This document shows positions 30,053 to 43,331 of a DNA stretch of 64,000 nucleotides, piece by piece. The notes beneath the pieces were generated by a model. That model was not told the DNA's origin and did not search any database. It saw nothing but the letters and a program-made list of their open reading frames with translations. A program made the translations under genes and the position numbers. The stretch comes from Trichoplax adhaerens (Eukaryota > Placozoa > Uniplacotomia > Trichoplacea > Trichoplacidae): the NCBI RefSeq assembly GCF_000150275.1, contig NW_002060964.1, positions 62,001-126,000 on the forward strand, written 5' to 3'. How positions within the stretch are numbered: position 1 is the stretch's first letter; each line of letters begins with the position of its first letter.

Positions 30053-31196
30053 AGCTAAAGAAGAGAGAATTGGGGAGTTCCTTCAACTTACCGATCGAAT
30101 CTTCTCGACTACAGTAAAGTTCGATGCGAATGCCCTTGTCGGCTAAGCGCTTCACCATGGCCTCTACCGCTTACAGTACACTGTACTGTACACTACCGTA
30201 GCGATAGAAATTGACCTTTGTGTACAGTACAGTACTGTAGATGTCGTCTAGAGCTCAGTAGAAAATGCGTCCTTCTATGAAACTCTATGTACAAAACCTT
30301 ATGATTACGGATCAGTACTATCACAGTACAGTACAGTACTCTACTTTACAGTACTGTGTACTGTACACTGCCAGTCTGTAAGTGAGACTGTGCCTGACGC
30401 CGGCGCAGTGCAGGACATCGACTGACTGGTCTACAGTACAGTACAGTGCAGTACAGTACAGTACAGTACTATACTGTACAGTACTATCTTAATGAAGAGA
30501 GAATTGTACTGTAGGCCTTTGCAAAATTATGTCACGCTACTCACTAGAGACCATAGTCAAGTGAATGGCATAGGCTAGCATAGCAACCTTTACACAGAAC
30601 TTTCGTTTATGTTTCAAATAGTAATGATTTACATTGGAAATTACTACAAAAATAGACCGAATCGATGCTAATGCAGTACTGTACAGTACAGCACTGTCTT
30701 AATCAAGAGAGAATTGTACTGTACTGTAGGCCTTTGTAAAATTATGTCACGCTAATCACTACAGACCACCATAGTCAAGTGAATGGCATAGCAACCTTAC
30801 ACAGAACTTTCATTTGTGTTTCATTTCTTTCAAATAGTAATGAATTATATTGGAAACTACTACAAAATTAGACCGAATTGATGCTAATCAATGAACAAGA
30901 ATTTATCATTAGGTCTACAAAGTACATCACAATCCACTGATAAACGTTAAAATCTTGGCTTGTCCACCACAACAATACAGTACAGTACAGCAACCAGGCA
31001 TCGAATGAGCGACATCACTTCTGCTCGCGTCGTCGTGAATACAGTACCCAATCATCGTCACTACAGTACTGTACTGCACATTCTACTGGACTGTACTGTA
31101 CGAATGAAGATCTCTGATCTGTCGTGCACTGTACTGGACTGACTCACATGCAGTCACTGTGGTCTAGCGTGGTATCCGCTCGCAAGCTAATAAAAC
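30053..31196. promoter_or_regulatory. Divergent promoter interval malectin / CCT6
   Basis: 1.14 kb between opposed start codons, with the densest GTAC/CAGTACTG palindrome runs in the window: 30170-30240, 30320-30370, 30432-30485, 30674-30730, 30975-30990 and 31060-31140. It holds a 210-bp direct duplication. No exon is recognised. Confidence 0.6.
30481..30888. repeat. Direct duplication, ~195 bp units split by a GTAC palindrome
   Basis: Copy 1 (30481-30672) and copy 2 (30691-30888) share most of their sequence, with small indels. Both begin with CTTAAT.AAGAGAGAATTG and end GACCGAAT.GATGCTAAT. The 18-bp spacer is itself a CAGTACTGTACAGTAC-type palindrome. It is unrelated in sequence to the duplication at 14144-14599. 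Confidence 0.9.
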
Positions 31197-34100
31197 ATGT
31201 CGGCTATTAAGGATTTAAATCCCAATGCAGAAATCGCTCGTGCAGCTCAAGCTTTACAACTCAATATTTCTGCTGCAAGAGGTTTACAGGATGTGCTTAA
31301 AAGTAACTTAGGCCCTAGAGGAACAATGAAAATGTAAGTACCCATTTTTTCGTAAGAGACTTCTTGTTAACTAAGGCAGTTTGCAACAACTGGTAATTAG
31401 CGTAGGGTCGATTTTCTCCATGCGCCTAAAACTGAATCAATGACCAAGTTGACCAGGCTTGCTAATCGAAAAAGAGCTTCTTGATAACTCTTTTATTCCT
31501 TGCAATTGACTTTAGAATGAATAAAAGACAATAATTTCACTTCTGATTCAGCCAGATTTAACGCAATTTCGACTTTGTAGAACAGTACTGTACTATTACC
31601 GTATGTTATATTACAGTATACTGTGGTACTGGCATGATGCACGTGATAGCAACTGTTGGATTTAGTAACCACTTGAAACGTGGAGTGGATTTGACAACCG
31701 CCAAACTCACCTAGAATGGACAATTTCTCACTCTGATACAGGAGTAGTATAGCTGTAATGATGTTAGATGATATGGGATCAAATTTATTATTTTAAATTG
31801 AATATCTACAAGAAAAAAATGTCGAATCTCTTTAGTACTGCGTACAAACATCAATCGCTTATCATTATAACTACCGTACGGTACAGTACTGGATAATAAT
31901 CGATCTGATTCGTGTTTGCTCGCTATTCCATGCTTCTAAATGATACTTTAGCTATTTCCCCTTCATAATAATAAATAATTACGTATTGAAATCGACCGAA
32001 TTGAAGTGATGCAATAAATGAAATAGTTATGATTGCCGCTAAAAATGAGTATGGCGATTTCACCCGATATCATTTTCAGTAAAACGTCTATTTTTTACAA
32101 GTTTTCAATCAAATTTTAAAAGAAGTAGTGGTACATTTACTGGCATTGCAAGAAATGAGAGCCATTGCAGTAATGATATAGTGTGTCGTTAATTGCTTAT
32201 TTCTTGTCGGTAAAGATCTCGGATAATATCCTAAATAGTAATCTAACCAAGAAAGTTCGTACTTATGAAGAACAATTTGATACATAACTTAGCCATTGTA
32301 ACATTAGCATATTGCCCTAAAATAGACTATTTATACATGTACTTGAAGTTATCAACATTTTACAATTAATACTATATACGAGTAGAATGCGTACAAGGAG
32401 CTAAAAATTGATCTCAATAGAGGCAAAAGCTTTCCTCTCGCTTTTAGACCAAAACTATATTCAATGGCTCCTTCACGTGCCATAGCTATATCTTATTATT
32501 ATACCTCTCAACTTCATAGTGCAAACCTTTATTCGTAATCGCAAAATCTACACTAATAAGTGCTGTAACGTACAAACTTGCTAAATCAACGTGTCTATTG
32601 CTTTTATCTCTTGAACTGTAGGCTTGTTTCTGGTGCAGGTGATATCAAAATTACTAAAGATGGTAACGTCTTATTACATGAAATGGTAAGCAATCATAGG
32701 TTTTGAGCGTTAATTACGCTATCCGTCTTACTAACATATATACGAACATATTATCTTGTTAATAACCACGTTTTAGCAAATTCAACATCCTACAGCGTCA
32801 TTGATTGCTAAAGTTGCCACAGCTCAGGTTAGTTTCCAACTCTCTTGAATGAGTTGGGAAATCCTTATTACAACATACTGCATATTTAGTATGTATCTGT
32901 ACTCCAAAATATCGAATGCTGTAGTAAGTGTAATCTATCACATTAGGATGATATTACTGGCGATGGAACAACATCAAATGTATTGGTTATAGGTGAATTG
33001 CTAAAACAGGTTGGTAGCCAAAGATAAAAAATGCCAAGGTTTGACCCATCATTGTTAAATCATCACTTTAATAAACTTTATAGGCTGATCATTATGTATC
33101 CGAGGGACTACATCCTAGAATTATTGCTGAGGGTTTCGATTTAGCAAAGAAAAGAGCTTTAGAAGTTCTTGATGAAGTTAAAGTTCAAAGCGATATGGAT
33201 CGTGATGCTCTAATAAATGTAGCACGGACAGCTTTGAGAACAAAATTAGCTGTTGAGATTGCTGACAATTTGACGGAGGTAAGAGATTAAACTATACCAC
33301 AAGTAATGACGATAGCAGTCTCTGTAGACATAAAATGAGATTGACTTGGCAAATCTGCAAATATTGAAACAATTATTTTAGTTACTTTTGATTTATCTGG
33401 AATGTTACAATCGTTCCATTTACAGTTTAAAATATTCATTGATGTAATCTTATGATAATTATATAGATTATTGTAGATGCCGTCTTAGCTATACGTAAGC
33501 CAGATCAGCCAATCGATCTCCATATGGTAGAAGTTATGTCTATGCAGCATCAAACTGGAATTGACACTAGGTTTGTTTGCTACGTTTTATTATGAATAAA
33601 AGTGCGTTAAATGTTATTACTGTATCAATTTACTCCAAACTTACATTCGTTAACCTATTTTTATGTGTTTATTTATATAGATTGGTTCGAGGCTTAGTTT
33701 TAGATCATGGTTCTCGTCACCCCGATATGAAAAAGAAAGTTTCTAATGCGTATATCCTTACGTGCAATGTATCATTGGAATACGAAAAAAGGTAAGTAGC
33801 ACTAACTAGGATTGCTACTGACTCTCTTCCATCATTAACGTTTCTATACTTTACAGTGAAGTCAATTCAGGATTCTTTTATAAGAGTGGTGCTGAACGGG
33901 AAAAGTTAGTTGCTGCCGAGCGCAAATTTACTGACGATAAAGTTCAAAAAGTTATTGATTTGAAACGAAAGGTATTTACACACTATTTACTTTACAGTCA
34001 GTAATTATAAACGCGTTAACGCCAGGCACAATGTTATCTGCTTTTAATTAGGTATGCGATACACCCGACAAAGAATTTGTGGTTATCAATCAGAAGGTTA

Positions 34101-35669
34101 GCTGCTTTCTTTTTTTAATAATAATAATCTATTAACGATGCAGCATAAGTCGCAGCAAACAGAATTTACTTCATAAAATTTTTCAACGATGAATTCCTGC
34201 ATTAAAAATACATTTTATTTATTGCTTGAAGGGGATTGATCCCGTTTCCTTAAATATGCTAGCAAAGGAAGGCATTGTAGCCCTTAGAAGAGCAAAACGT
34301 CGCAATATGGAGAGGTAGATATACGTCGAATGAAAAGTTTTGTAGTTATCTTAGTGATCATAATTATTGAGACACTCTTCTACTTATATTCATCATTTAA
34401 AGGCTAACATTAGCTTGTGAAGGTACTGCCATGAATTCTGTGGAGGAATTAAGCCCCGATATTCTTGGTCATGCGGGTCTTGTTTATGAGCATGTTCTGG
34501 TTAGTTTAGTAACTGTGCTAACCTTTATAAATACTTCAATGATGATTTAATATATTATTCACCGTCTTGACATGACTACTGTAGGGCGAGGAAAAATTTA
34601 CCTTTGTTGAAGACTGCAAGCAACCTTATTCTGTAACCATTCTAGTTAAAGGTTAAACTAAAATCAATATTTGTGTTATTACAATAACATATAAAATAGT
34701 AATTAATTCAACGATTGCTATCTCCATTTAATATTTTACTATATTTATTAGGACCAAATAAACACACTATCACTCAAATAAAAGATGCAATCCATGACGG
34801 ATTGCGTGCTGTTTTGAATGCAATTGAAGATGGTATTATTAGATTATTTTATATTTCTTTATGACCATTTACGAGAGTTGTACGTCGTAGTCAAACCTTT
34901 CGGTATGAATTACAGTATCAATTAGTAATTGCTCTATTTAATTTTTAGGTGCTTTAGTACCTGGCGCTGGTGCTTTCGAAATTGCCGCACATGAAAAGCT
35001 TATGAAATATAAAGACACTGTGAAAGGTCGCGCCAGGCTGGGAGTGCAAGTAAGTTGCAACTAGTATAGCGCTAACTCACAAGAAAAATAATTTTTTACT
35101 TCACCTTATTGAGTGTACTTTTTACGTTTAGGCTTACGCTGACGCATTGCTTATCATACCTAAAGCGTTGGCTCAAAATTCTGGATTAGATGCACAAGAC
35201 GCTATCGTTAAATTACAGGTGCGGATCGTATAGAAAATATCTTCCTTTTTAATCTATTAATAAGTGTATTTATTTATTATATTGCCATCCTATAGGAAGA
35301 ATATCAGACTAATGGAACATGTGTAGGACTTGATTTAGTTTCAGGTTTGACTTATCATGTTGGTCTTAACGTTAATATAGATTTTATTGTCATCTAAGAA
35401 TATTACAAAACTGTTTACAACAGGTGATGCGATCATTCCAGCTGATTGTGGTATCTGGGATAATTACCGCGTGAAAAGGCAGCTATTGCACTCTTGGTAA
35501 GGCTATTACTACGGTAGAATAACAAGATTAGTTAATGATCCTTTATAAACATGTTAATATTAATGTGTTTGCGTTTTCGTGATATAATTCGTGTAGTACC
35601 GTCATTGCTAGCAATCTGCTCCTTGTCGACGAAGTCATGCGGGCTGGGATGTCTTCTCTGAAAGGATAA
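31197..35669 (+). CDS. CCT6: T-complex protein 1 subunit zeta (CCT6)
   Basis: Subunit of the cytosolic chaperonin TRiC/CCT, which folds actin, tubulin and other proteins. Eighteen exons: 31197-31333, 32622-32685, 32777-32827, 32947-33009, 33084-33278, 33467-33570, 33681-33791, 33857-33971, 34052-34096, 34232-34314, 34403-34499, 34585-34651, 34752-34832, 34949-35049, 35132-35218, 35296-35344, 35424-35496, 35597-35669. They give 531 aa, the usual length for this subunit. ATPase motifs are intact: [33 protein letters not shown] and VPGAGAFE, with [12 protein letters not shown] and [10 protein letters not shown] at the end. Subunit-specific blocks ([37 protein letters not shown]) identify zeta rather than other CCT subunits. 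Intron 1 (31334-32621) is far longer than the rest and carries GTACTGTAC words near 31584 and 31880. Confidence 0.98.
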
Positions 35670-37840
35670 TATAGATTTACAATTTTACGATATCCGAGTA
35701 GTGGTTTAAACCTTTTCGATATCATTGATAATGAATTAATTATTATTGCTGAAGTGTAAGTTAATATTAGAAATTCTTCTAATATTACGTAATTGTGAAC
35801 TTTTCAAAACATATAGACTTTTATGATTTTCTTTTCGTTTAATTTATGTATGATAATTTATCTCAGCGCATTTTGATCGTGCTACAGTTATGGTGCACGT
35901 TTGTCACTGTGTAGCTCCTTTATAGCAGACAATTTTAATAAATTCGAATTTTTGAAGAGGATTGAATTTCATATCTTGCGTTTTGGCTAACTTTTAAATT
36001 GAGTTTGGAACAGCTGAATATTGTTCTTATCCGAATTCGTAATGATTTAGAGAAAACGGTGCTACATGCAGTGTTCATTATTTTATAAGTTAGCCGACTT
36101 GTAGTTTTCACCATGGCTGACATACGGTACCGTACTTTTAAATTCTTATACCATATCCTTATGTAATGTTAGTAGGATCTACGCAGTTATATTATTAAAA
36201 TTGTTAAAAAGACAACAGTAAATATTAATGAACCCGATGTATTTATGTCCGAGGTTTTAGGATCGTAAAAGTACAGAATAAATAAGAAATTTATTTGTAA
36301 TAGCTAATCAAACCGTAATGTATATGTTACGACCGTTCCTAAAAAGAATGAATTTTGCCCTTAAGAAAGTTACGGTTAATCTTGAGAATCCAATCATTCT
36401 TAAGAATGTCCGGCCATTCCTAAGAATTGGCCGATAACATAATTTCACGCATTAAATACGAGAATCAGAATACTATATCCCGCCAATAGTGCACGGACCA
36501 GTAATCGCAAATACTACATAAGTATTCTATTCTTACGAGCATATAGCCCTTGATAGTAATTCAATACTTGGTAGGAATTAACCTGAATCCTTAATTCACG
36601 GTACCATAACAGGTTATACAGTACGAAAGCATGTAGCGATTATGGTGACACATGTCGTAGTAATTAATTTATCTATTAGCCCCAGGACTAACCATTAGCC
36701 GTCAGTATATTTTCACAAATAATTCATCTTACGATAGCTAGAAAGTTTACAAAAGTTGTTAAGGTATCGTGCATTTAGTTGAGTATTGGATATGAATATC
36801 GGATTAAATTATTTGCTGTTAGTCATGAATTCGTTAAAGCGCAATCTTGTAGATTACTATTCCATGTACAAACAATAAATTTATCTTGCAATAGACGGCA
36901 TACGAACTAGACAGGGAAGACTGATCGAAAGTAATTTTAATAGCAACTATTATTTGTTAAGGAGCAATATTGTATTGATCTTATTTTAATATTAAAGTAA
37001 GTCACATCTATTAAAATGCTTTACAACAATACTAACATGTGTAATATCATGATTTACTAGCAATCTTAAAGATGCTATACTTATACATAGTAAAACTAGA
37101 TTTAGTGTTGATAAGATGAACTTATTCAAAGCTAGCTTAAAAATTGCAACAGATGCGTGCATATGAACAACTATAACTAGGCTGTATATCATAGCAAACC
37201 ATAAATGACCAAGATAAATATGAATGAATTACCCCTATTATTTGTAAGCCACAAATAAACCAGTTTCATGCAGTTAGATTAAATTTTAGCCATAAATAAA
37301 TCAGTTAAAGAAAGCTTTATTATATAACGTTATCTTAATTAAAAGTATTTTCTATACATATATCTAACGCTTAAAAAATTATTACGAACATTATCAAACT
37401 CAAGGGTCAGTATAAATGCTTTAATAATATAATTTAAGTATTATTCTGTTCCCAATTATAATATAATAGGTTCAGTTTAAAGCTAATGTATGATACGCGT
37501 ATAGACAACAACATTTTATTCCAGGAAAATCTGGCTAATTATTTTAAGTAATATTTAGCGATTCTAAATAAATTGTCATATGCATAATTCTGCATACTTT
37601 AATTCAATTACCACCTTATATAATATTGAATGGCATTTTTAAGTGTTTCAACAACAATATTTATATTTGTAACCATCTTTGATTAATGGATGGATAGACA
37701 ATGCGTTAATACATGAGTTAAAAGGATAGCAGATCAGCATAAGGAGTGAAATTATCGCTATTTCTTGATTTATGTATTAAAAAGCTATCTGTTTCACGAT
37801 TCTTACAAGCGTTTATGACTATTCTACATTATCCATCGAC
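35670..37840. other. CCT6 3' flank and start of the gene-poor stretch
   Basis: AT-rich sequence without a recognisable exon. It contains two adjacent palindromes at 36395-36432, listed separately. Short ORFs here have no splice context or family resemblance. Confidence 0.5.
36395..36432. repeat. Adjacent TTCYTAAGAA palindromes
   Basis: CATTCTTAAGAATG (36395-36408) is a perfect 14-bp palindrome. It is followed by a 21-bp near-palindrome at 36412-36432 with GGCCA/TGGCC ends around TTCCTAAGAA. Related words (GTTCCTAAAAAGAATG at 36335 and CCCTTAAGAAAG at 36358) lie just upstream. TTC-N4-GAA resembles one class of STAT site, but this is only a resemblance. Confidence 0.5.
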
Positions 37841-38377
37841 TTATTTACAAGGAAGTGAGCAATTATAAGCCACCTTAGTGCATGCATAATCATCTTCATC
37901 GTAATACTTGCTACCAATTGGTTTATTTTCTATCAAGCAATGCCTACTACAAAATTTAAGTGAAACTTTGCATTCTATGTCATTGGTTGGGACTATCGCT
38001 GTACCTAAAAGTAGAAGTTAAAACGAAATAAGATTGCCATTTTAGTCCGTATTCTGGTTATATACAGAACATTCTATTAAAATTTAAGAAGTAATCAGTT
38101 CGTTTTTACACGATATTTTATTAACAAATTTACCAGAAGGCAGCGAAGCATTTGTGCTTTCAACGGTAGGCATCAAGGTCATTTTATGGCGTTTGTAAAT
38201 TTGTGAACTAAAATCAACTTGGCCTATAAAATTTGTTTTGCACATCTCAGATATGTAGGGGTACTTGAGAAGAGATTCGCGGAACATTTCTACCCGAATT
38301 TTATTACCATGCTTATATAATAATAGAACGATAACGTTAGCTTTTTTTCGTGTCGATATAACATTTTCCAAACTCTT
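37841..38377 (-). CDS. Candidate two-exon 3' end of a cysteine-rich protein
   Basis: Not recognised. Two open segments join in phase: 38134-38377 (acceptor AGTAG|AAG, donor CTG|GTAAAT) and 38004 down to a stop at 37841-37843 (acceptor TTTTAG|GT). The terminal exon has six cysteines in a regular layout, C-x6-C-x3-C-x18-C-x6-C-x3-C, ending Cys-Lys-stop, with a possible N-glycosylation site (NCS). The upstream exon is basic and has one cysteine (SEMCKTNF). The Cys spacing suggests a disulfide-bonded extracellular domain. No start codon is evident in the 244-nt exon, so a 5' part must lie further upstream. ORFs of this length arise by chance in AT-rich DNA; the Cys symmetry and matched splice phase are what raise it above noise. 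Confidence 0.35.
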
Positions 38378-41300
38378 CTACTTGGTAACAAGATTTACTA
38401 GAAATCTCCAAACCAGTCCATTAGAGCTAGAATATTGACTAAACTTTATTATTCTTATTATGTTATTATACAGTTGAATAAAGCTAGCGGTTAACTAACG
38501 GTTTACTAACGGCATATTAAAATAGCAACAAATGCAATAACATTCTTACAACTAAGATTACGGTCGATAATTAATTCATAACAAATGATATAATATCAGA
38601 AATGCATTCAGGTAACTATTTTATCTATAGTCTCTTCTATGGACTTACATACTGTAAATTTTGGGCTTAAAGGAATATGCTACTACAGTCAATCAGAATA
38701 AGTTTGAATCTTAATAAGCTTATAATGTTGAACTGTATCAATATACAGTAACTAAAAAAATCTCATTTCGTAACAGCCGATAAAATATATTTTAATCAAT
38801 CTTGACTACTTCTGTAATTTAGACTTAATTGAACTATTAAAGCTATTCGAAACAATCAGCAGAATACTGTAAATATTGTATAATATACAAGAAACTCTTT
38901 CGAAACTAGTACAGTTTTAATGGTAATTACAGAATTGCACCGTAGCATATTAACAAAGCGTTATACATAATTCTAACGCTGAATTAGAGTGTAGGACCTC
39001 CAATTGTTATGATTGACTGTTGCAGAACACTGAACGTACTATATAAAATATAAAAGACTCTTTCTAAACTAAGACAATTCAGTCATAAATAATAGAACAA
39101 TATCTTCGTATGGCGTGGTAGTATTTGCTATTAAATTGGAGCATAAAATCTTTGATATATAATTACCAGTATTTACAGTTAATAGTTTAGTAATATTGTT
39201 ATAAAGATATTGCTTCATCCGAGCTCAGCAGTATGTAATTTTTACTCCCTATATATTTGGGCATTATCGTGAGGGCACTCATGTTGGATTCTATTATAAT
39301 TATTGGCGTTTAATTAAGTTAGCAATATTGTCATGATAGAATGACTTCGCTTATGGGATAGCAGTACTACTCCATGTATCAGTGATAAAAAATATTAGAA
39401 TAGGGGTTAGAATAGGTTTGGTTGAAAACATTATATTGTCATGATGAAAAGCTTAATTCTTTAGATGAGCAAAATCTATTGCTATATTTATTTTATAGCT
39501 AACATTTTGCCTTACAGGACTGTGTCTATGAGTAAAACAAACCTATCCGATAAATTTTCGTTTAGCATGATATTGCATACCTAAACTAGAAATTAACCAT
39601 AGTTATTAAAAGCTACGAGTATAAAAGACATGCGTGCAGACTTGAGGCATACAGAGATTAGTGCATTCTATCTTCTGGAAAATGCTACAACTAGAGAAAT
39701 AAAAGCGTAATTGCAAGAAGAGCTGGGATGAAAAGCGATATAGCCAAAACTATGTTTGCTTCTAAATTTAATCTCGTATACTTAGAAAGTCAAGTGGCTA
39801 CTACCGCAGTATAAGCAATTTTTTTCAGACAGTATAAGGAATTTATTTGATAGGATAAATGTATCGACCACTTGTGCAGCTGGGAAGGTATTGCTAAATG
39901 CCAGACTGAACTTCATTTTAAATTGGCAAAAGTGACAGTAGCTAAAGAAAACAGGTTCTTTTGAAATTAATTAAGTAGGCACGGTATATTCCAAGATCTT
40001 CAAGTAAAGATTCACGGAGTGTTTAGGTAATTTTTTCGAGTATCAAAAGGATAAGAAATAGGCTCGCGTTACATTTATTTTAAGACTAAATAAAGCTAAT
40101 GTAAATAAAATTGCGATCCAGAAATTTTTTGTGGACTAAATATTAACTTGGTTAACTTATTTTAAGTTGAAGAGGATTTCATCCATAAGAAGATGCTATG
40201 ATAATAGTTGCATGAAAGAAAATAAACTGAGAATAATTGTGACTTTATTTTAGGTACTTACTTAGAAAGTAAATTTATCATTATCCATATGCAATCCAAA
40301 TTAATAAAATTTAAGGAGAATTAATATAGGTCTAGTTTTCCATATCAGTTCAAGAGAGATTACTTATTTATAAAGTCGTTTAGCTTAACAGTAATAAATT
40401 TATAGAAATGGGATAAAGCTCGAAGTTTTACTATCGATAATTAAATTGTCACTAATTGTTTCAACTAGCGCATTCTTCCAATATCATTGTCTTATTAAAC
40501 GATAATTCTAATAATTTAATTTCTGGGAATCAATCTTTAAATGGTAATTCAATTCTTTTTTACCGCCAACAGCGGATAGAAATATTCCAATCTTGCCGGA
40601 CTAATTGAGATTTAGGAAATATTTTATAATAGAAAATAGTCGATGTAAAACATATCTGTATATAGTTAACAGCTTTTATAACTTAGATGCTTATCGTATT
40701 TATTTACCAATACAAATATAAAAGAAATCAGACTACCTATAAACTGATCGTTTGACAGATATGAGATTTCTAGTAATTGCTATTTAAAATCACTGATTGC
40801 ATTTAACGGTTATCAGGCGTTGATTTAAGGTTCAAAGGTGAAATTGTATGTAATTTGGATCCGCTTTTCTTTTAAATCAAGTAAGCATATCTAGTAATGA
40901 CTTGGTCAATGGAATACAATAAAAAGATGATAAGCAAACCCAGTATATCCGATTAATTTCCAAACTGGATAAATAGACATTTTTATGGGCTATACAAAAT
41001 AGCTGTCTATTACCCCTCAAAGTAAACTACTGTATATCCAATAAAACTTAATAAATGACCTTAAATAGTCATAATATCAATATTAATAAACGAGCCGATT
41101 CAAATCTATCATTTCAAATATTAATATAAATACTAATAGAAATCGATCACGTATTAACTGACATTTATAATTTTATCACTGGCATGTATAATTCTAGCTG
41201 GTTTTTCAGCTGTAAAGGTAAGAATATATTCATCAACCAGTTTATGCTAGACGTATTCAAATTATTGACAATCAACGTAAAGGATATTCATTGTCTTTTA

Positions 41301-42632
41301 TTTCTAGATGTATTATGCCCGTCCAAACTTCTGTTGGTTCATAAACAATATTATAGAAAAAGTCTAATCATGATTTTATTATTGACCACCCCCTTTTTTG
41401 CTCCTAAAAATCAGTACAAGTCAACTATCATATCTATTAGAACAAATACGCATTAGTAGCACTTTTAATCCTAATAAATTGATCAATTTTTATTGGATGC
41501 TATAAAGCAGTGGAAGAATCAGATAAAACTATTTACATAGAAGAGATTACAAGAGATTCCTTTTATTTTGTATTTGTATAGTTGCAATTTAATATCCTTT
41601 AAGTTGATATAGATCTTAAGAAATCCAAGTACAGATAAATTTAATTTAAATAATGATGGGTGTGGTAAAAACAGCATGATAGCGGAAGATTTCTTTATCT
41701 GTTTGAATTAACTTAAGTACTGAATGATAGAAAAATTCATCCGAATTCCCCATCAATATCTATGTGCTATCGGCATAAGTTGCTATAATTATATCTGAAT
41801 CTACGTTCAATATCTAGTACTGATACGACAATGCAACTGGAAATACAATTTATTATTCAATAACGTAAATAAAGTAAATAATGTAGTATCCTATACAGTT
41901 ATTACAAGATAGTATGAAAATCTTCTACATTTTTATCAATAAACGGTAGCGCTCCAACATGAAGATTGAAATAGATCATATATTCTGAAAGTAATTAACT
42001 GGTGCAATTCTACGTCTGTCATATTGAAATGATCGAGCTATCGATAGAAACTTTATCAAATTCTCTTTCTAATTTAGCTAACAATTATTGTCACTTTAAC
42101 TAATACCTAATAAATCCATAAATAATTGAGTTGCATTTACAAGCTTTATGTTGAGTACTATTTCGTTATATGGGATTAACTATAGGGTAATGTTAATGGT
42201 ACGAAGTAGACTTTATAACTTTATAACTTTATTGGGTGATCTCTGGATGAAATCAATGCAGGATTAAATGAATAAATTTGCTTTACCTTTTCCCGTCTAC
42301 AATTCATTCTGGTGATATTATATTTAAAGTAACCAAATGAAATTAACATGTATATTTAAAATTTGATATTTTTGCATAGAATTATAGATAAATTACTTTA
42401 GATACTTAAAAAAAACAAAAATAAAAACTTGTCAAATAAAAATTTATCATAGCCCACCCCTATTCCTTGTTCTGATTCTTTTAAAATAACATTAAGTTCG
42501 ACTTGTTCGACTTGGAATTATTAAATAGATAGTGAAGAACGGATAAAGCGACATCGATAGACATTTAGGCAGATATTGTCTGGAATATTGCGTCAAATAT
42601 AATTGATAGCTTTAAAACATGAGCTAACTTAC
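38378..42632. other. Gene-poor AT-rich stretch
   Basis: 4.3 kb with no recognisable gene. Scattered exon-like pieces occur (for example a plus-strand piece near 39830-39890 with a strong TTTTTTTCAG acceptor, and a minus-strand mini-exon near 42290). None links into a convincing model. Confidence 0.45.
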
Positions 42633-42770
42633 CACTATATCAGTTATTAATGCCTTGGATAAAATTCGAGCCACTTTATCCACCTTCCTCATGGTATTGC
42701 CTATCATTAATCTTCTGTTAAATGTCGTTAAGAAACAAATACCACCATGACGTAACTTCAAGACAGCCAT
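42633..42770 (-). CDS. Candidate first exon, basic 46-residue N-terminus
   Basis: Not recognised. An ATG at 42770 opens 46 codons ending at a strong GTAAGT donor (42632) in phase 0. The product is strongly basic (FNRRL, NTMRKVDKVARILSKALITD). The RKVDKVAR...ALITD stretch looks like the third intracellular loop running into helix 6 of a rhodopsin-class receptor, but no matching helix 6/7 exon is visible downstream. Alternatively the segment after a TTTAACAG acceptor (42714 downward) is an internal exon. Its phase matches the acceptor exon at 38377, four kilobases away, which may be coincidence. Confidence 0.3.
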
Positions 42771-43331
42771 TTTCTATTTTTGAGAATAAATAGAATGATA
42801 GACTGTGTAACGTATTCTATGCTTGCTAATGATATATTTACTTGAAATTAAAAAATAAATTGTCACTACATAATTTCATCGCTACAACCAAGATAGAATA
42901 ATAAACAAAATCTATTGATGATTATGATCAAGGATTGACGTTATTATTTAAACAAGAGGTAATAAAAGGCCAATCTTATATAATTAGAATATTCACTTAA
43001 CCAATAATGCTGATATAATGAATATTTAGCTTTATTTATAAGGATATATATGAATATATGCAGTACTACTATATCTACATTACAGGTAGATTGTATTCTC
43101 CTGTAATCTACGACATTAAAGGTTAAATATTTAAGAATGTTCAAATAAAACAATACTTAATGGATGTATTTATCAAGTTTTCAATTTAAAGCAGTAACAG
43201 AGTATCACTAAGATATGAAACTATGTTGCACTATCCATGGTGATACAATCTGAGATAGTCTATTGCTTAGCACAGAGCAAGTAAAGTAAATTTATTCAAT
43301 GTTACTGTAAATAAAATTATGTTCTCCAAAC

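Noticed and set aside
39729-39960. Plus-strand exon-like pieces with a strong polypyrimidine acceptor and a short Cys-containing frame
   Set aside because: Pieces cannot be joined in one phase without stops, and lengths are within chance for AT-rich DNA.
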